This document shows, in pieces, positions 53,378-63,332 of a stretch of DNA of 64,000 nucleotides. The notes beneath the pieces are model-generated. The model did not search any database and was not told the DNA's origin. It worked only from the letters and a program-made list of their open reading frames with translations. The translations under genes and the position numbers were made by a program. The stretch covers positions 1,240,001-1,304,000 of the forward strand of contig CAXXKX010000003.1 of assembly GCA_963676655.2 (NCBI GenBank). The letters run 5' to 3'. Each line of letters begins with the position of its first letter. Within the stretch, counting starts at the first letter, position 1. The stretch is from G963676655 sp963676655. GTDB taxonomy: Bacteria; Verrucomicrobiota; Lentisphaeria; Victivallales; Victivallaceae.

Positions 53378-54877
53378 TTAGTTTACAATCAATCTGTCTT
53401 CCAGATATGCGCGACGCAATTCGGAAACCAGAAAATCGAATTCCATCCAGTCCGGAACATAGTTTTTGTACAGTTCACTTATTTGCTTTCCGGTAAGCTT
53501 TTCCGGCATCTTCATCAGTTTTTCCGGGCCATCCAGACGCTTTACCTCCTGTTTTAATTTTTTGTTGTAAAAATCCGAGTCGCCCAGTTCTTCGTCGGTC
53601 CAGAATGCAGTCAATTTCTTTTTGGTTTTATTGTATTCAGCCCAGGCCCGCATAACAATATTCTTCTTTATCTTCAGAGCCTGTTCCCGCGACGGTTTCT
53701 GCCATTGTATGCGCCCCCATTGTCCGGTTTCATGGACTCTGCCGCCCCAGGTGAAACCTCCTCCCGGAGACCATCTGATCATACTGAACCGCCAAGTTTC
53801 ACCGTCCAGCGGCAGTTTGTCGTAGAGGACTTCCCACGGAATGAACACACAGGTTCCTATCTTGTTTTTAGAAATCAGGGAGTTCGTTTTTAAACGGTCC
53901 TGCAGGTATCTGTAACCACGATGCGGAGAATTCCAATCATAAATGCTGGTTTTTCCTTCCGGCAGCTGACTGATCCATTGATAATAGCTTTCACCATGCA
54001 GGCCGGGTGTGAAAAATACTTCCAATGCTCCGGCACTTTTACCTTCAGCGAGGATCTTATCGATATCCTTTTCTCCAGATAGAAAAAAGATATGCCACCC
54101 CTTATCGTTGTAGACCATATAGAAAGCAGTATTTTGCAAATAATAATCTTTCTGAGCCTTTTTTCCGGGAGCGGTACTTCTGCCGGCGGTTATATCGGCA
54201 AACAACATTGCCGCCGATTCACTGTTATACTCTTTAAAGCGGGATTCTCGAAGTTTTTTGTCTTCGAGGATATTCGATGTCAACCAGCCGCCGGCTCCAA
54301 CCGGAGGATTTTCAACGTAACGGCAGGTATAAATTTTATTTTCAGGCTGGAACAGTCGATCCGCCAGATTTATCATATCCCGCGCGGTTTTATCCTGTCC
54401 GATACTTATCATCAAACCGGCGGCCTTGTTCAAGGCATTATATTCGCCGGCTGCGGTCAATCCCGCGTCCTTAAAATTCCCCGCCTGTGTTGCAAGCGCC
54501 TCTTTATTTAACGGAGCCTTATCTTTGACCGCTTTCAACGCCCGGGCGGCGGCAAATGCCTCGAAACGGATTGCGACATTCAGAGTTTTATCTTTGAAAA
54601 CAGCATCAAGCCTCGTGCCCGCACTTTCATAATTGCCGGTTCCAGCGTCAATAACCGCATTCAGAAATTGTATTTCTGCTTTTGTCGCCTGTTTTCTGGC
54701 TGTTCTGGCGGCTTTTTCGACATATTGGCGCGCTTTTTTAAAATCCTTTTCGATAATCGCGGATTTCGCTCTGAATATGTCTCCTTCAGCGCCTCGGGGT
54801 ATTCTAACCGCAAAACCTGTTATTGTTGCCAGACTGAATAAAATAAGCAGGCAATATTTAAAAGCAGATATTTTCAT
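53378..54877 (-). CDS. Secreted protein with helical-repeat N-terminus and CBM9-like domain
   Basis: About 499 residues; the ATG at 54877 is chosen because it starts the signal peptide (FKYCLLILFSLATITGFA), has GGAGAG upstream and overlaps the GH123-like gene in an ATGA arrangement. Residues 25-170 are TPR-like helices (IIEKDFKKARQYVEKAARTA). Residues about 190-400 look like a CBM9/DOMON beta-sandwich, with FIPWEVLYDKLPLDGETWRFSMIRW. The last 80 residues are helical and charged. Its layout suggests a glycan-binding partner of the flanking enzymes. Confidence 0.65.
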   Translation of the reverse strand: MKISAFKYCLLILFSLATITGFAVRIPRGAEGDIFRAKSAIIEKDFKKARQYVEKAARTARKQATKAEIQFLNAVIDAGTGNYESAGTRLDAVFKDKTLNVAIRFEAFAAARALKAVKDKAPLNKEALATQAGNFKDAGLTAAGEYNALNKAAGLMISIGQDKTARDMINLADRLFQPENKIYTCRYVENPPVGAGGWLTSNILEDKKLRESRFKEYNSESAAMLFADITAGRSTAPGKKAQKDYYLQNTAFYMVYNDKGWHIFFLSGEKDIDKILAEGKSAGALEVFFTPGLHGESYYQWISQLPEGKTSIYDWNSPHRGYRYLQDRLKTNSLISKNKIGTCVFIPWEVLYDKLPLDGETWRFSMIRWSPGGGFTWGGRVHETGQWGRIQWQKPSREQALKIKKNIVMRAWAEYNKTKKKLTAFWTDEELGDSDFYNKKLKQEVKRLDGPEKLMKMPEKLTGKQISELYKNYVPDWMEFDFLVSELRRAYLEDRLIVN

Positions 54878-56709
54878 TTTTTCTCTCCTGTAAGCGCTCG
54901 ATTGATTTTCATGATATAATTGATCATTTCCAGCCTCATGGCATTGAGGTCGACATTTTTTTCGTCCATCAATGCGAGCCATTGCAAAGCCTTTCTCGCG
55001 GTATAAACGGTATCGATATTCTTTGACTTAACCGCTTTTGCGGCCAATTGACGTAATTTAGTCGCGTAGCGAATATCGTCGACGCCCTCGCGGAAACCTT
55101 CCCAGGCAAGAGTGTCTATAACGGTTTCCCGGCCGGGATAGACCAGGTTGAAGCAGCGGAATCCGGCGCCGCTGAAATCATTCCAGATATTATTTGTCGC
55201 TTCGTAATAGGTATAATTGCAGGTGCCGTCCAGATCATTCTTGTATGGGATTATGCCGTGAGTACGCCGAATGAAATCCGGGTTTTCCGGGCCGGTGTGG
55301 GGCATGGCGTAGTTGGTTACCCGGCCACCCATGGCGTGCCATTTTCTGACCGAATCAGGCGTAACGTTACCGCCGTAATTGCTGAAATCCTCATTGTATC
55401 CGGAAATCGGCAAGTGTTTGTCCTTGCAGGTTTGAATGACCTTTATTCCCTTTTGATGGGCATACTTCCAGGCCTGACGTTCGCCTTTGAGAATACCGAT
55501 GGAAGGCTCGTCCCAGCCAACGCAATAGAGTTGATTATCACCAAAGATACTGCGATAAATCTTCAAATCTTCATCCAATCTCTTTTTATAGTTATCCCAG
55601 GCATCAGGTTTGCGGTGAGCTTTCTTCTGCACCATCACATACCAGTCTGTAAGTTTGATTCCCCCGAAGACGGTATCCTTTTTCAACGGGCTTTCCTTGA
55701 TCAGTTCAAGCCCTCGAATCACTACTTCGCGATCAGGGCTGCTTCTTCCCCAGGTGCTGACCAAAGGATAGTCGCAACCGTGCTCGTGCATATTGACATA
55801 TTCAGCCGCCAGTTTGCGTTCCGCTTTTTTCAGATCATTGCCGTTCAGGGAAAGTCGTTCAGGCAGATTACAGTGGTTATATAAGGAAACATAGAATTTT
55901 GTGTTCAGATCGTAATACGGCGACGGCTCCGGCAGTGAGAACGGCAGGACCCGGAGCTTAATCATTATAGCTCCGTTTTTTTTACCGGAAACAAACATAT
56001 CTATCTGTCCGGAGTAAAGCCCGGGAACGGCATTTTCCGGAACTTTCACTGTCAGCCAGAACTGTTTGCCTTTCCCGGCCGCCAGTTTTACCGGCTGCAG
56101 TTTCTCCGCATCGGCAACCGGCATGTTATCATGGCTGAAATAGCCAGGATCGTTTTTCGTGGAATAACTTATCCAGCGGTATTCGCTCCCGCCCGGATAA
56201 TCAACCCGTAAATAGTTTTCCCGAGTTTGGTGATCAACCTTTATCAGCGTTTCATCATGCAGGAGAAGTTCCGGCACCAGCTCTTTTTTCGACGGGTCGG
56301 CAAAATAACTGTGCCAGGCGGTCCCGGCCTGATACCAGCACTTGACCACCCGCAAATCCAAATTCTTTGTGGGAATATTGCCCGCTTTACCGCGCAGTTC
56401 TGAAACCTCCAGTTGCAAATCATCAATATTACGCCGGGAGAAAAGCATAAAGGAGGCAGGCTCAAATTCTCCTTTCGCCGCGATAATTTTCAAGATGGAA
56501 TCCTGCTTTGCGGCGGGAATCCTGTCCGGCAGACGTTTGACGGAACTCATTGCCGGTACAACGTGGCACATTATGGATTCATTGCCCGGCAACGCCACCC
56601 GGTTTTCCTTCACCTGAGGAGGATTATCGTTTTTTTCGGCGTACAACATAAAGTTGGACAACAACATGGCAACAATATAAAAAAATGGATTTTTTATCAA
56701 GTAATTCAT
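54874..56709 (-). CDS. GH123-like (DUF4091) secreted glycoside hydrolase
   Basis: 611 residues with a signal peptide (FFYIVAMLLSNFMLYAE). The N-terminal beta domain (residues 30-260) is followed by a barrel with LDEDLKIYRSIFGDNQLYCVGWDEPS; the Asp-Glu pair in GWDEPS is the expected substrate-assisted catalytic site of GH123-type enzymes. Later, NLVYPGRETVIDTLAWEGFREGVDDIRYATKLRQL is the DUF4091 signature at about 520-555. GH123 members are beta-N-acetylgalactosaminidases, but the DUF4091 group is wider, so substrate is uncertain. GAGGAA precedes the ATG. Confidence 0.82.
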   Translation of the reverse strand: MNYLIKNPFFYIVAMLLSNFMLYAEKNDNPPQVKENRVALPGNESIMCHVVPAMSSVKRLPDRIPAAKQDSILKIIAAKGEFEPASFMLFSRRNIDDLQLEVSELRGKAGNIPTKNLDLRVVKCWYQAGTAWHSYFADPSKKELVPELLLHDETLIKVDHQTRENYLRVDYPGGSEYRWISYSTKNDPGYFSHDNMPVADAEKLQPVKLAAGKGKQFWLTVKVPENAVPGLYSGQIDMFVSGKKNGAIMIKLRVLPFSLPEPSPYYDLNTKFYVSLYNHCNLPERLSLNGNDLKKAERKLAAEYVNMHEHGCDYPLVSTWGRSSPDREVVIRGLELIKESPLKKDTVFGGIKLTDWYVMVQKKAHRKPDAWDNYKKRLDEDLKIYRSIFGDNQLYCVGWDEPSIGILKGERQAWKYAHQKGIKVIQTCKDKHLPISGYNEDFSNYGGNVTPDSVRKWHAMGGRVTNYAMPHTGPENPDFIRRTHGIIPYKNDLDGTCNYTYYEATNNIWNDFSGAGFRCFNLVYPGRETVIDTLAWEGFREGVDDIRYATKLRQLAAKAVKSKNIDTVYTARKALQWLALMDEKNVDLNAMRLEMINYIMKINRALTGEKK

Positions 56710-56730
56710 TTCGACGATTCCTCATATTTC

Positions 56731-57945
56731 TTATGAAAACGTTATAAAATCATTTTGGTCATAGCGAAAACTGATACGTCGCTTTTCGATACGCGACATG
56801 TCCGCGGCAATGCAAATTGCATTACTTAAATATCCGGCGTAATCATCCTGATCGGGATGATAATCGGGGTCCTCCATCATTTTTACCAGTTCCATTGCGT
56901 GCCCGGAATCCCCGCCGGAATGGCCTGATTCAATGACTCCCAAATAAATTTTGTTCAGTTTTGCTGCTTGATTGTCAAAAACATACAACTCGTTTGCTTC
57001 AACATTTCCCCAAATACGCCCTTTGGTTCCAACAAGATGTAAATTACGACCGGACTGCGTTCCGCTGCAATTAAAACTCAACATAAAATTGGCGATGGTG
57101 CCGTTGGCATATTCAATAGATACGCTTTGGTTATCGGCAATATCTTTATCTATATTATATATGCAGTATTGTTCCGCGGCGCTGTGCTGAGCAAAATTCT
57201 GGAGAACGGCATCACCAGCGGCAGGACTGAATTCCGAATCACCGTAATATGGACATTCTTTATGAAGACAATCTATGCATTTAGACGGCAGAACAGCATT
57301 GGGAGTAAAAAGCAATCTTCCGCCAAAAGAGTTAACCGCCAAAGGACGGCTTCCGCTGAACCAGTTAAGTAAATCCATATCATGGCTGGATTTTTCCATC
57401 AAACTGCCGCCACTGGTTGCTTGATAACGCCGCCAGGGTGAACGGTTGATGATTGAAGAAACCCCGTAACTGCCAAGCTCATCCGCCTGCATGGTCAAAA
57501 TCGGCCCGATCGCATCGGAACTGATTAACTGATTAACCTTCTTATAGAATGGGGCGGACCGCAAAACAAACCCGATTAATAATCTTGAGCGATATTTTTT
57601 AGCCGCAAGCAATATTTCCTCGGTGTCATGCATCGTCGTGGTTATCGGTTTTTCCAATGCAATCGGAATGCCGCGTTCAATAAAAGGAATAGCCATTTCA
57701 CGATGCAAATAGTTAGGCGTTACAATGACTACTCCATCAAGGTCCCGATGTTTTTCATACATTTCCCGCCAATCTGTATAAAAAGCATAATTGGAGACCT
57801 CGCACATTTGCGCCATTATCTTTGTGTTTTCAGGTGCGGAATCAACCAGAGCGACAATTTCAACCTGCTCGGTCTTTGCATATGCTTTGCAGTAGCTGCA
57901 GCTGCGTCCGCCGGTGCCGATAACGGCTACTTTGAATTTATTCAT
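56731..57945 (-). CDS. Gfo/Idh/MocA-family oxidoreductase
   Basis: 404 residues. Rossmann NAD(P) motif VAVIGTGGRSCSYCKAY at the N-terminus, VVIVTPNYLHREMAIPFIERGIPIALEKPITTT with the family EKP lysine near residue 97, and MEKSSHDMDLLNWFSG. A cysteine cluster SKCIDCLHKECPYYG at about 218-233 could bind a metal. The family oxidises or reduces sugars and related compounds. It lies between two secreted glycan-active genes and probably handles one of the released sugars in the cytoplasm. Its ribosome-binding site is weak. Confidence 0.88.
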   Translation of the reverse strand: MNKFKVAVIGTGGRSCSYCKAYAKTEQVEIVALVDSAPENTKIMAQMCEVSNYAFYTDWREMYEKHRDLDGVVIVTPNYLHREMAIPFIERGIPIALEKPITTTMHDTEEILLAAKKYRSRLLIGFVLRSAPFYKKVNQLISSDAIGPILTMQADELGSYGVSSIINRSPWRRYQATSGGSLMEKSSHDMDLLNWFSGSRPLAVNSFGGRLLFTPNAVLPSKCIDCLHKECPYYGDSEFSPAAGDAVLQNFAQHSAAEQYCIYNIDKDIADNQSVSIEYANGTIANFMLSFNCSGTQSGRNLHLVGTKGRIWGNVEANELYVFDNQAAKLNKIYLGVIESGHSGGDSGHAMELVKMMEDPDYHPDQDDYAGYLSNAICIAADMSRIEKRRISFRYDQNDFITFS

Positions 57946-57992
57946 CAGGGGGTTCTCGTTTCTTTCGTATTAATATAATTGAAATAATATAA

Positions 57993-60545
57993 TTATTGAG
58001 TTTTTACAAACTCAATCTTATCAAGGTCAAATGCGGTGGGGCCGGCCTGGATTATCCGCAACACCTGCACTCCGCTGTTAACGGTCACGTTGCTTAAGGT
58101 TATACTTTGGGTAACAACATAACTTCCGGTATTGGGAACAGAAAGCGTCCCAACTGAACTTCCGTCAAGAGAAATTGATACATTAGCAGTATCCCAGACG
58201 GAGGATACCCATAAAATGATATTATAGGTACCCGCTTCCGGATTTTTGATGGTATATTCCAGCCATTCATTGGCCCAGAACCAGCCAACCCGGTAATTTC
58301 CTCCGCTAAGGGAACCGATGTCCACGTCATCATTACGATACAGGTTTCCATAGTTTCCTGAAGTTGTGTCATGATAGGCTACGCCTTCACCGCCGAGATC
58401 GTAATCCTCCGCTTCTATAACACAGGGAAGCTGCGCCGGAATACCGTAAAATGGACATTGTCCGACCGGAACTTCAAATATCGCGCTGCCCATCGCCGGC
58501 ATGGTTACTTGACACGCGCCGTTTGTAAATTGCAGAGAACCGGTATACTCAGATTCATTAAGCGGTTGCGCCAAAGCCGTTTTTCCACTGCTCAAAGTAA
58601 TTGTTCCAGTTTCCGCCTGGCGGGAATCATTGACCAGCAGTAAATACTCCACCCCATCTACGCGTTTTATCGCCGCATGAATGGCAAGCTGTTCCGAGTT
58701 GACACTGACAGCATCTGCGACATTAGGCGCGACCAGAATATCTTCCAGCAATGCAAGCTCCTGCATCACGGTCGAGATAACGCTTATTGAGTCAGGATAA
58801 TCGTCCGGCATATAATAACCGGTCCAGACGCCACTCCGGAAAAGCCTGTCGTCCCACGAATAAATACCAATACCATTAGCTCCGCCGCATAACGCCAGAT
58901 AAGCCATACAACGCAGCTCCGTAACCGTTGGCATTTTGCCATTATAGGCATCAAGAACCGTCCATACCGGCTTCAATCCGAAACAAGCCTTTACCGCATC
59001 CTTTGTCGACTCAAATACATGCCGGAGAGCAACGTTCGGAAGCGGATATGGATCACACCCGAGGACATCGGTCATTACTGCACTGTTTTTCATATGAATA
59101 GCGTTATTGCTCACCACCAGTGACGGGTGATCGGAATCTTTTAAACGAATATTATTGTATCTGGCAATATAAGTATCCCAGTTATTCCATGGCTCATCAG
59201 CGCAATACCAGAACAATAAATTGGAAAAATCCGGGTAAATCCCCATATAACTGTCGAAATTAGCATCGGTATGATGAGGGCTGATTGTACAGAATAAACC
59301 ATTTTCCTCCGCCTCTTCCGCATAAGCTTCGCAAGCACTTATATTTGACGCCGGCAAGCTGTTGAAGGTTCCGTTCGGGTCTTTGCCAGTAACCAGATTA
59401 AACCCCATTGCGGTAAAAAGATCCAGGTCGGAATTCATTGAATGGTACAGTATTCGCGGAAATATTTTTGTCCCGTCTTTGGAAATAGATTTATCTGAAT
59501 TAACAGTAACGCCGCCGGTTGGCACCGGACTTGAAGGCACCCGATTACAGTAAGACAATTCCTTGCTGAATACTTGCGTCCCGTTTGCACTGACATTAAC
59601 CGTTAAACTGGAAATTGAGGATGTACCGCCGGGCATGGGAATATTAAGATTTACAGTTTCCTGCCAGGAGTTCAAAGTTGTTGTGTAGGTACCGACGCCA
59701 GGGAGTACGGCCGAAATTGTAACGGGAAAATCCAGGGATGGATCGATTTTATCGGCGGTCAGGACCATTTTATTTTCCCAGGGCAACTGATTCAGGTAAG
59801 CTTTTATTGCCGGAGGAGACGCTGGATTATATACTCCGGCCAGTAAACGAACTCCCGCAACTTTACAATTATGAAGATTGGAGAACAGCCAGAAAGAACC
59901 ACTCGGAACTTTTATCCATTGCTGTCCATCGTACATAACATCGTAATCCCGGTCCAGCACTCCGTTAACCCACGTTCGCAAAACTTTTAAATCTTCATCA
60001 TAGGTCAGTACTATATGATTCCATACCGACATCGTCAGAGGAGAAGCGCCGCTGAAACCCAACGCCATCGGATAATAGTTATACCGCCCTGAATTTGGTT
60101 CTATATAAATCGGATTACTGGGTAAAACCAACCAGGAAACATTTAGATTATCATTCGAAAACCCTAGGGCGAAAGTTCCGATTTTAGTAGCGAAAACCCC
60201 ACTGGTCAGAGCCCCTGTTTCCGGTTTGATCCAGGCCTCCATGGTAAAACCGTGGCCTTTCAGAACTTCATCCGAGCCAGTATAATTGAAAGATATCCCG
60301 GTCGTCCCGTCACCGGCAAACTGAATATAGTCGCCGATCTCCTGATCGTTTCCGAAAGTAGCGCCATTAACGTTTGGGGTATAAACTCCCGTTAAATCTG
60401 TCATTAGCGGACTGCCATTGTTTGGAACAAGCGCAAAAACCGTATCTGTAGAGTTAGTCCATTCACTGGGAATATCGGTGGAATATACTTTGAATACTGT
60501 AAATAAAACCAGTAATAGAATACTATTTAACATTGTCTTATACAT
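57993..60545 (-). CDS. Secreted multidomain protein: LamG-like, barrel and CBM6
   Basis: About 850 residues; the ATG at 60545 is preferred because it opens the signal peptide (LNSILLLVLFTVFKVYS) and has AGGA upstream; longer in-frame starts up to 60620 are possible. Residues about 30-225 are a concanavalin/LamG-type domain (GFTMEAWIKPETGALTSGVF, WNHIVLTYDEDLKVLRTWVNG). Residues about 340-640 look like a glycosidase TIM barrel (YHSMNSDLDLFTAMGFNLV, LLFWYCADEPWNNWDTYIARYN with a candidate catalytic Glu, GGANGIGIYSWDD). The end is a CBM6 (PCVIEAEDYDLGGEGVAYHD, FDLDKIEFVK). The glycosidase family is not recognised. Confidence 0.7.
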   Translation of the reverse strand: MYKTMLNSILLLVLFTVFKVYSTDIPSEWTNSTDTVFALVPNNGSPLMTDLTGVYTPNVNGATFGNDQEIGDYIQFAGDGTTGISFNYTGSDEVLKGHGFTMEAWIKPETGALTSGVFATKIGTFALGFSNDNLNVSWLVLPSNPIYIEPNSGRYNYYPMALGFSGASPLTMSVWNHIVLTYDEDLKVLRTWVNGVLDRDYDVMYDGQQWIKVPSGSFWLFSNLHNCKVAGVRLLAGVYNPASPPAIKAYLNQLPWENKMVLTADKIDPSLDFPVTISAVLPGVGTYTTTLNSWQETVNLNIPMPGGTSSISSLTVNVSANGTQVFSKELSYCNRVPSSPVPTGGVTVNSDKSISKDGTKIFPRILYHSMNSDLDLFTAMGFNLVTGKDPNGTFNSLPASNISACEAYAEEAEENGLFCTISPHHTDANFDSYMGIYPDFSNLLFWYCADEPWNNWDTYIARYNNIRLKDSDHPSLVVSNNAIHMKNSAVMTDVLGCDPYPLPNVALRHVFESTKDAVKACFGLKPVWTVLDAYNGKMPTVTELRCMAYLALCGGANGIGIYSWDDRLFRSGVWTGYYMPDDYPDSISVISTVMQELALLEDILVAPNVADAVSVNSEQLAIHAAIKRVDGVEYLLLVNDSRQAETGTITLSSGKTALAQPLNESEYTGSLQFTNGACQVTMPAMGSAIFEVPVGQCPFYGIPAQLPCVIEAEDYDLGGEGVAYHDTTSGNYGNLYRNDDVDIGSLSGGNYRVGWFWANEWLEYTIKNPEAGTYNIILWVSSVWDTANVSISLDGSSVGTLSVPNTGSYVVTQSITLSNVTVNSGVQVLRIIQAGPTAFDLDKIEFVKTQ

Positions 60546-60706
60546 TTCATTTATCCTGACTGTGAATTTTTGAAACTCAGTAAAATATAAAACCGTACAT
60601 TCGGTAAGCAGTATTTGCACATCTTAAAATAATGCAATCTCAACCCCGTTCAAAATTCGCTCGAATACTCAAATATTCGAGAAAAATGAAACAAGCGGCA
60701 ATATCC

Positions 60707-61381
60707 TCATTTCTTGTACAAATATTGGCCGGCTCCCCATGAATAAGTGGTGATCGCAGCTATCGGCATAATCTCGGAAACCGTCAGTACCGGTGACATA
60801 CTTGAAACATGACCGTCCGCAAATAAAATATTGGCTTTTCCGCTATGGATATAGCCCATCGCCCCGGTGTCCGGATAAAAAAGGCTCAGGGTTGTTTTAA
60901 CCGCATCAACTCCAAACCCGACTCCCCAGTCATTCTGTCTTTTATCCGCCCGGAGCAGCGTTTTTGATACTTGCTTGATCCCGGTAATCTTATTTATCGG
61001 AGCTTTGTCAAGCGGACACATATCTCTGTTGCCGCAGTAACTTAATGACAAAAGATTTTTATAATTGGCATTGGTTACCAGCCCCAATGATGACGAACAC
61101 CACAGTTTCGGTTGCAGTTTTGCTGGTATCGGCAGTAAGTCCGGCCAGCCGTCGCTATGATACCGGTAGGCCGGACAGAAGAAACCGTCATTGTCATTAT
61201 TGTAGAACCCCTCATACAAACCAATCTGCTTCAAGTTGCTTGCGCAGGATATTTTTCTTGCTCTGGCTCGCGCCTTGTTCAGGGCCGGCAGCAGCATTGA
61301 AGCCAAGATGGCGATGATAGCGATCACAACGAGGAGCTCAATGAGCGTAAATCTCGTTATTTTCCGGTCAGATACATTCAT
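60707..61381 (-). CDS. Type IV pseudopilin-like protein (DUF1559-type)
   Basis: 224 residues with a ten-residue basic leader and the signature FTLIELLVVIAIIAILA. KARARARKISCASNLKQIGLYEGFYN and the C-terminal ILFADGHVSSMS (Asp-Gly-His) are family blocks. A perfect AAGGAGG precedes the ATG. It overlaps the FAD-oxidoreductase gene by 14 bases and lies upstream of the CBM6-bearing gene, so it is embedded in the glycan operon. Confidence 0.88.
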   Translation of the reverse strand: MNVSDRKITRFTLIELLVVIAIIAILASMLLPALNKARARARKISCASNLKQIGLYEGFYNNDNDGFFCPAYRYHSDGWPDLLPIPAKLQPKLWCSSSLGLVTNANYKNLLSLSYCGNRDMCPLDKAPINKITGIKQVSKTLLRADKRQNDWGVGFGVDAVKTTLSLFYPDTGAMGYIHSGKANILFADGHVSSMSPVLTVSEIMPIAAITTYSWGAGQYLYKK

Positions 61382-62792
61382 TTAATACCTCCTTTTTTGC
61401 AGACATATGCCTGCGTTGACTTTTTGTACTATACACGATATCTTCATTTCTGATAATCGCATTCTGAGCTTTTAAGATTTTTTGAACCTGGCGAAATTTG
61501 ACGTCATGATTGGCAATGTTGTTTTCGATTGCCAATGTTGCCGTCACTCCGCAGGCCTCTCCCTCCAGCATGCATTGCGGCATTACCCGCAGTGAACCGA
61601 GCGCGACATGCGAACAGGAAATGCAGCGTCCGGCAACCAGTAAGTTGCTGATATTCTGAGGAATCAACGCCCGCAGTGGAATCTGGTATTTGAAGCCGTT
61701 CGGGGGAACCCAGGTTTCTTGGTCCATCCCCGGTCCGGAACAGTTGTGAACATCGATAAAAAACGAACCGTAACCGATGCTGTCTTCAAATTCTTTCTGT
61801 TCCATCAAGTCCTGTTCTGTAATCTTATACATACCTTTAATGCGCCGTGATTCACGAGTTCCGATCAACGCGGCGCAATGACTCACCCAGCAATTTTCCA
61901 TGCCGGGAATATATTTCCGGTAGACTTCAGCCGCATGGTACGCCTGGCGGCGTCCTTCAATTGTGGCGTAAGTAAGATCTTCCACTTTGGTACAGTCTTT
62001 GCCGAAAATATGAGTAAAATTAATTCCCAACTGGTCCGGCCGGGTCGGAGTAAACCACCATCCCATGATTCCGTCCTGGAACGGCTCCATATCGCCTTTG
62101 GCTTGAGCCTCCTTCCAGACTTTACTCAATTTATAGTTGTCATTGGCGTTGTATTTTTCCGAGTAGTCATGATATCGGAACTGATTAACGCGTTCAACAT
62201 CCACGCCGCCAAGTTGAAACATCAAAGTCATGGGTTGAGTGGCTCCGTCTTGAGCCCGTCCCTTTTCAAAGGGAACTCCGGCACGGGCCGCCACATCGGC
62301 ATCGCCGCTGCAGTCAACAACCATTTTCGGGGCAAGGGCCTGACGACCGCTTTTGCTTTGGATTATAACATATTTAATTTGGCCGTCTTCAACAACCACA
62401 TCGGAAAATTGTGTATAGTAATAAATCTCGATCCCGGCATCCTGAAATGCCTCCTCAAGAATCAATTTAAAACCCTCCGCTTCAAAATCGAAACTGCCCC
62501 GGCCTTCGTATACCCCGAAGCCGCGTTTCGTGGTGCTGACGGCCAATTCATGACAAATCCCCCCCACAACCCGTTCATCCGGCCGCCCGTAAGCGTTATA
62601 AGAGCATATGTGCCCATGTAAACCGGAGGTTGCAATTCCGCCAAGCGCATTGGTTTGTTCAACAACACTCACCTTCATTCCCAGTCTGGCCGCAGACAAT
62701 GCCGCACTGACTCCGGCTGGCCCCCCTCCAATTATCAAAATTTCCGGACTGTCTACTATTTCAATATTTTCATTGAAGTTTATTGTCTTCAT
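61368..62792 (-). CDS. FAD-dependent oxidoreductase (FAD_oxidored family)
   Basis: 474 residues. The dinucleotide-binding motif ILIIGGGPAGVSAALSAARLG at about 20-40 is followed by VEQTNALGGIATSGLHGH, and VVDCSGDADVAARAGVPFEKG near 160. The C-terminal half has LLVAGRCISCSHVALGSLRVMPQCMLEGEACG, the usual block of this family. Such enzymes are frequent in PVC polysaccharide loci and probably oxidise or dehydrate a sugar-derived acid; substrate unknown. It is the first gene of the minus-strand group. Confidence 0.88.
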   Translation of the reverse strand: MKTINFNENIEIVDSPEILIIGGGPAGVSAALSAARLGMKVSVVEQTNALGGIATSGLHGHICSYNAYGRPDERVVGGICHELAVSTTKRGFGVYEGRGSFDFEAEGFKLILEEAFQDAGIEIYYYTQFSDVVVEDGQIKYVIIQSKSGRQALAPKMVVDCSGDADVAARAGVPFEKGRAQDGATQPMTLMFQLGGVDVERVNQFRYHDYSEKYNANDNYKLSKVWKEAQAKGDMEPFQDGIMGWWFTPTRPDQLGINFTHIFGKDCTKVEDLTYATIEGRRQAYHAAEVYRKYIPGMENCWVSHCAALIGTRESRRIKGMYKITEQDLMEQKEFEDSIGYGSFFIDVHNCSGPGMDQETWVPPNGFKYQIPLRALIPQNISNLLVAGRCISCSHVALGSLRVMPQCMLEGEACGVTATLAIENNIANHDVKFRQVQKILKAQNAIIRNEDIVYSTKSQRRHMSAKKEVLNECI

Positions 62793-63332
62793 CTCATACC
62801 TTTATCAAATTAATTTATTTAAAACTATGCTTAATAGGCATACATTCTGTTTATATAATATGTTTCCACAGAGATTTTGTCAATAGCATTTCTGTTTTTT
62901 TTTATAAAATTGGCATTGGCTCTGTAAGCGCTCACTGTTTTCTCTAGCTCAAAGTCGTTTACATCCTCTGCTCAATCGTTATTTAAAAAGCTCAAAATCA
63001 CTTTTAAAATAACATCGCTCCGGATGAACGGATGTTACTGCGTCCAACGTTCCGCCGTTGGACCGCGCCCGCGTACGAAGCGGAGCGATATAATTCTGAA
63101 AAATACAGTTATGACCGGATTCCGCATCTATAAAATCTCATTCAAGGGGACTCCGTATCGGCTTAAGTTAAACGCGATTACAGGAGTTTTGTCAGGAAGT
63201 TTTAGTAATTATTTTTTTGTGAGTTAGGTACTGAATGGCATAAATGTCGGAACATTTTCCGCTTGGGCAGTGAAGTTTTTTCCTGTTTATTGACACATCT
63301 GCATTTTTTATTTAAGAGATATTGACTTAAAT
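62793..63332. other. Gene-free region with promoter potential and a structured element
   Basis: No credible gene; a 67-codon + strand ORF (63024-63227) covers the palindromic element and has no protein-like features. The AT-rich part next to 62793 probably holds the promoter of the minus-strand operon. The structured element at 63014-63089 is listed separately. Confidence 0.5.
63014..63089. repeat. Nested palindromic element (structured DNA or RNA)
   Basis: Outer arms ATCGCTCCG (63014-63022) and CGGAGCGAT (63081-63089) are perfect inverted repeats. Inside, GTCCAACG (63042-63049) and CGTTGGAC (63056-63063) form a second perfect stem with a six-base loop. It is GC-rich against an AT-rich background. 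Confidence 0.6.

Noticed and set aside
63042..63063. Possible integron attC site (GTCCAAC and GTTGGAC match the core-box consensus)
   Set aside because: The boxes are only 22 bases apart in total, far too short for attC, and no integron integrase or cassette array is present.
63024..63227. 67-codon + strand ORF
   Set aside because: It runs through the palindromic element, has no ribosome-binding site and no protein-like composition.
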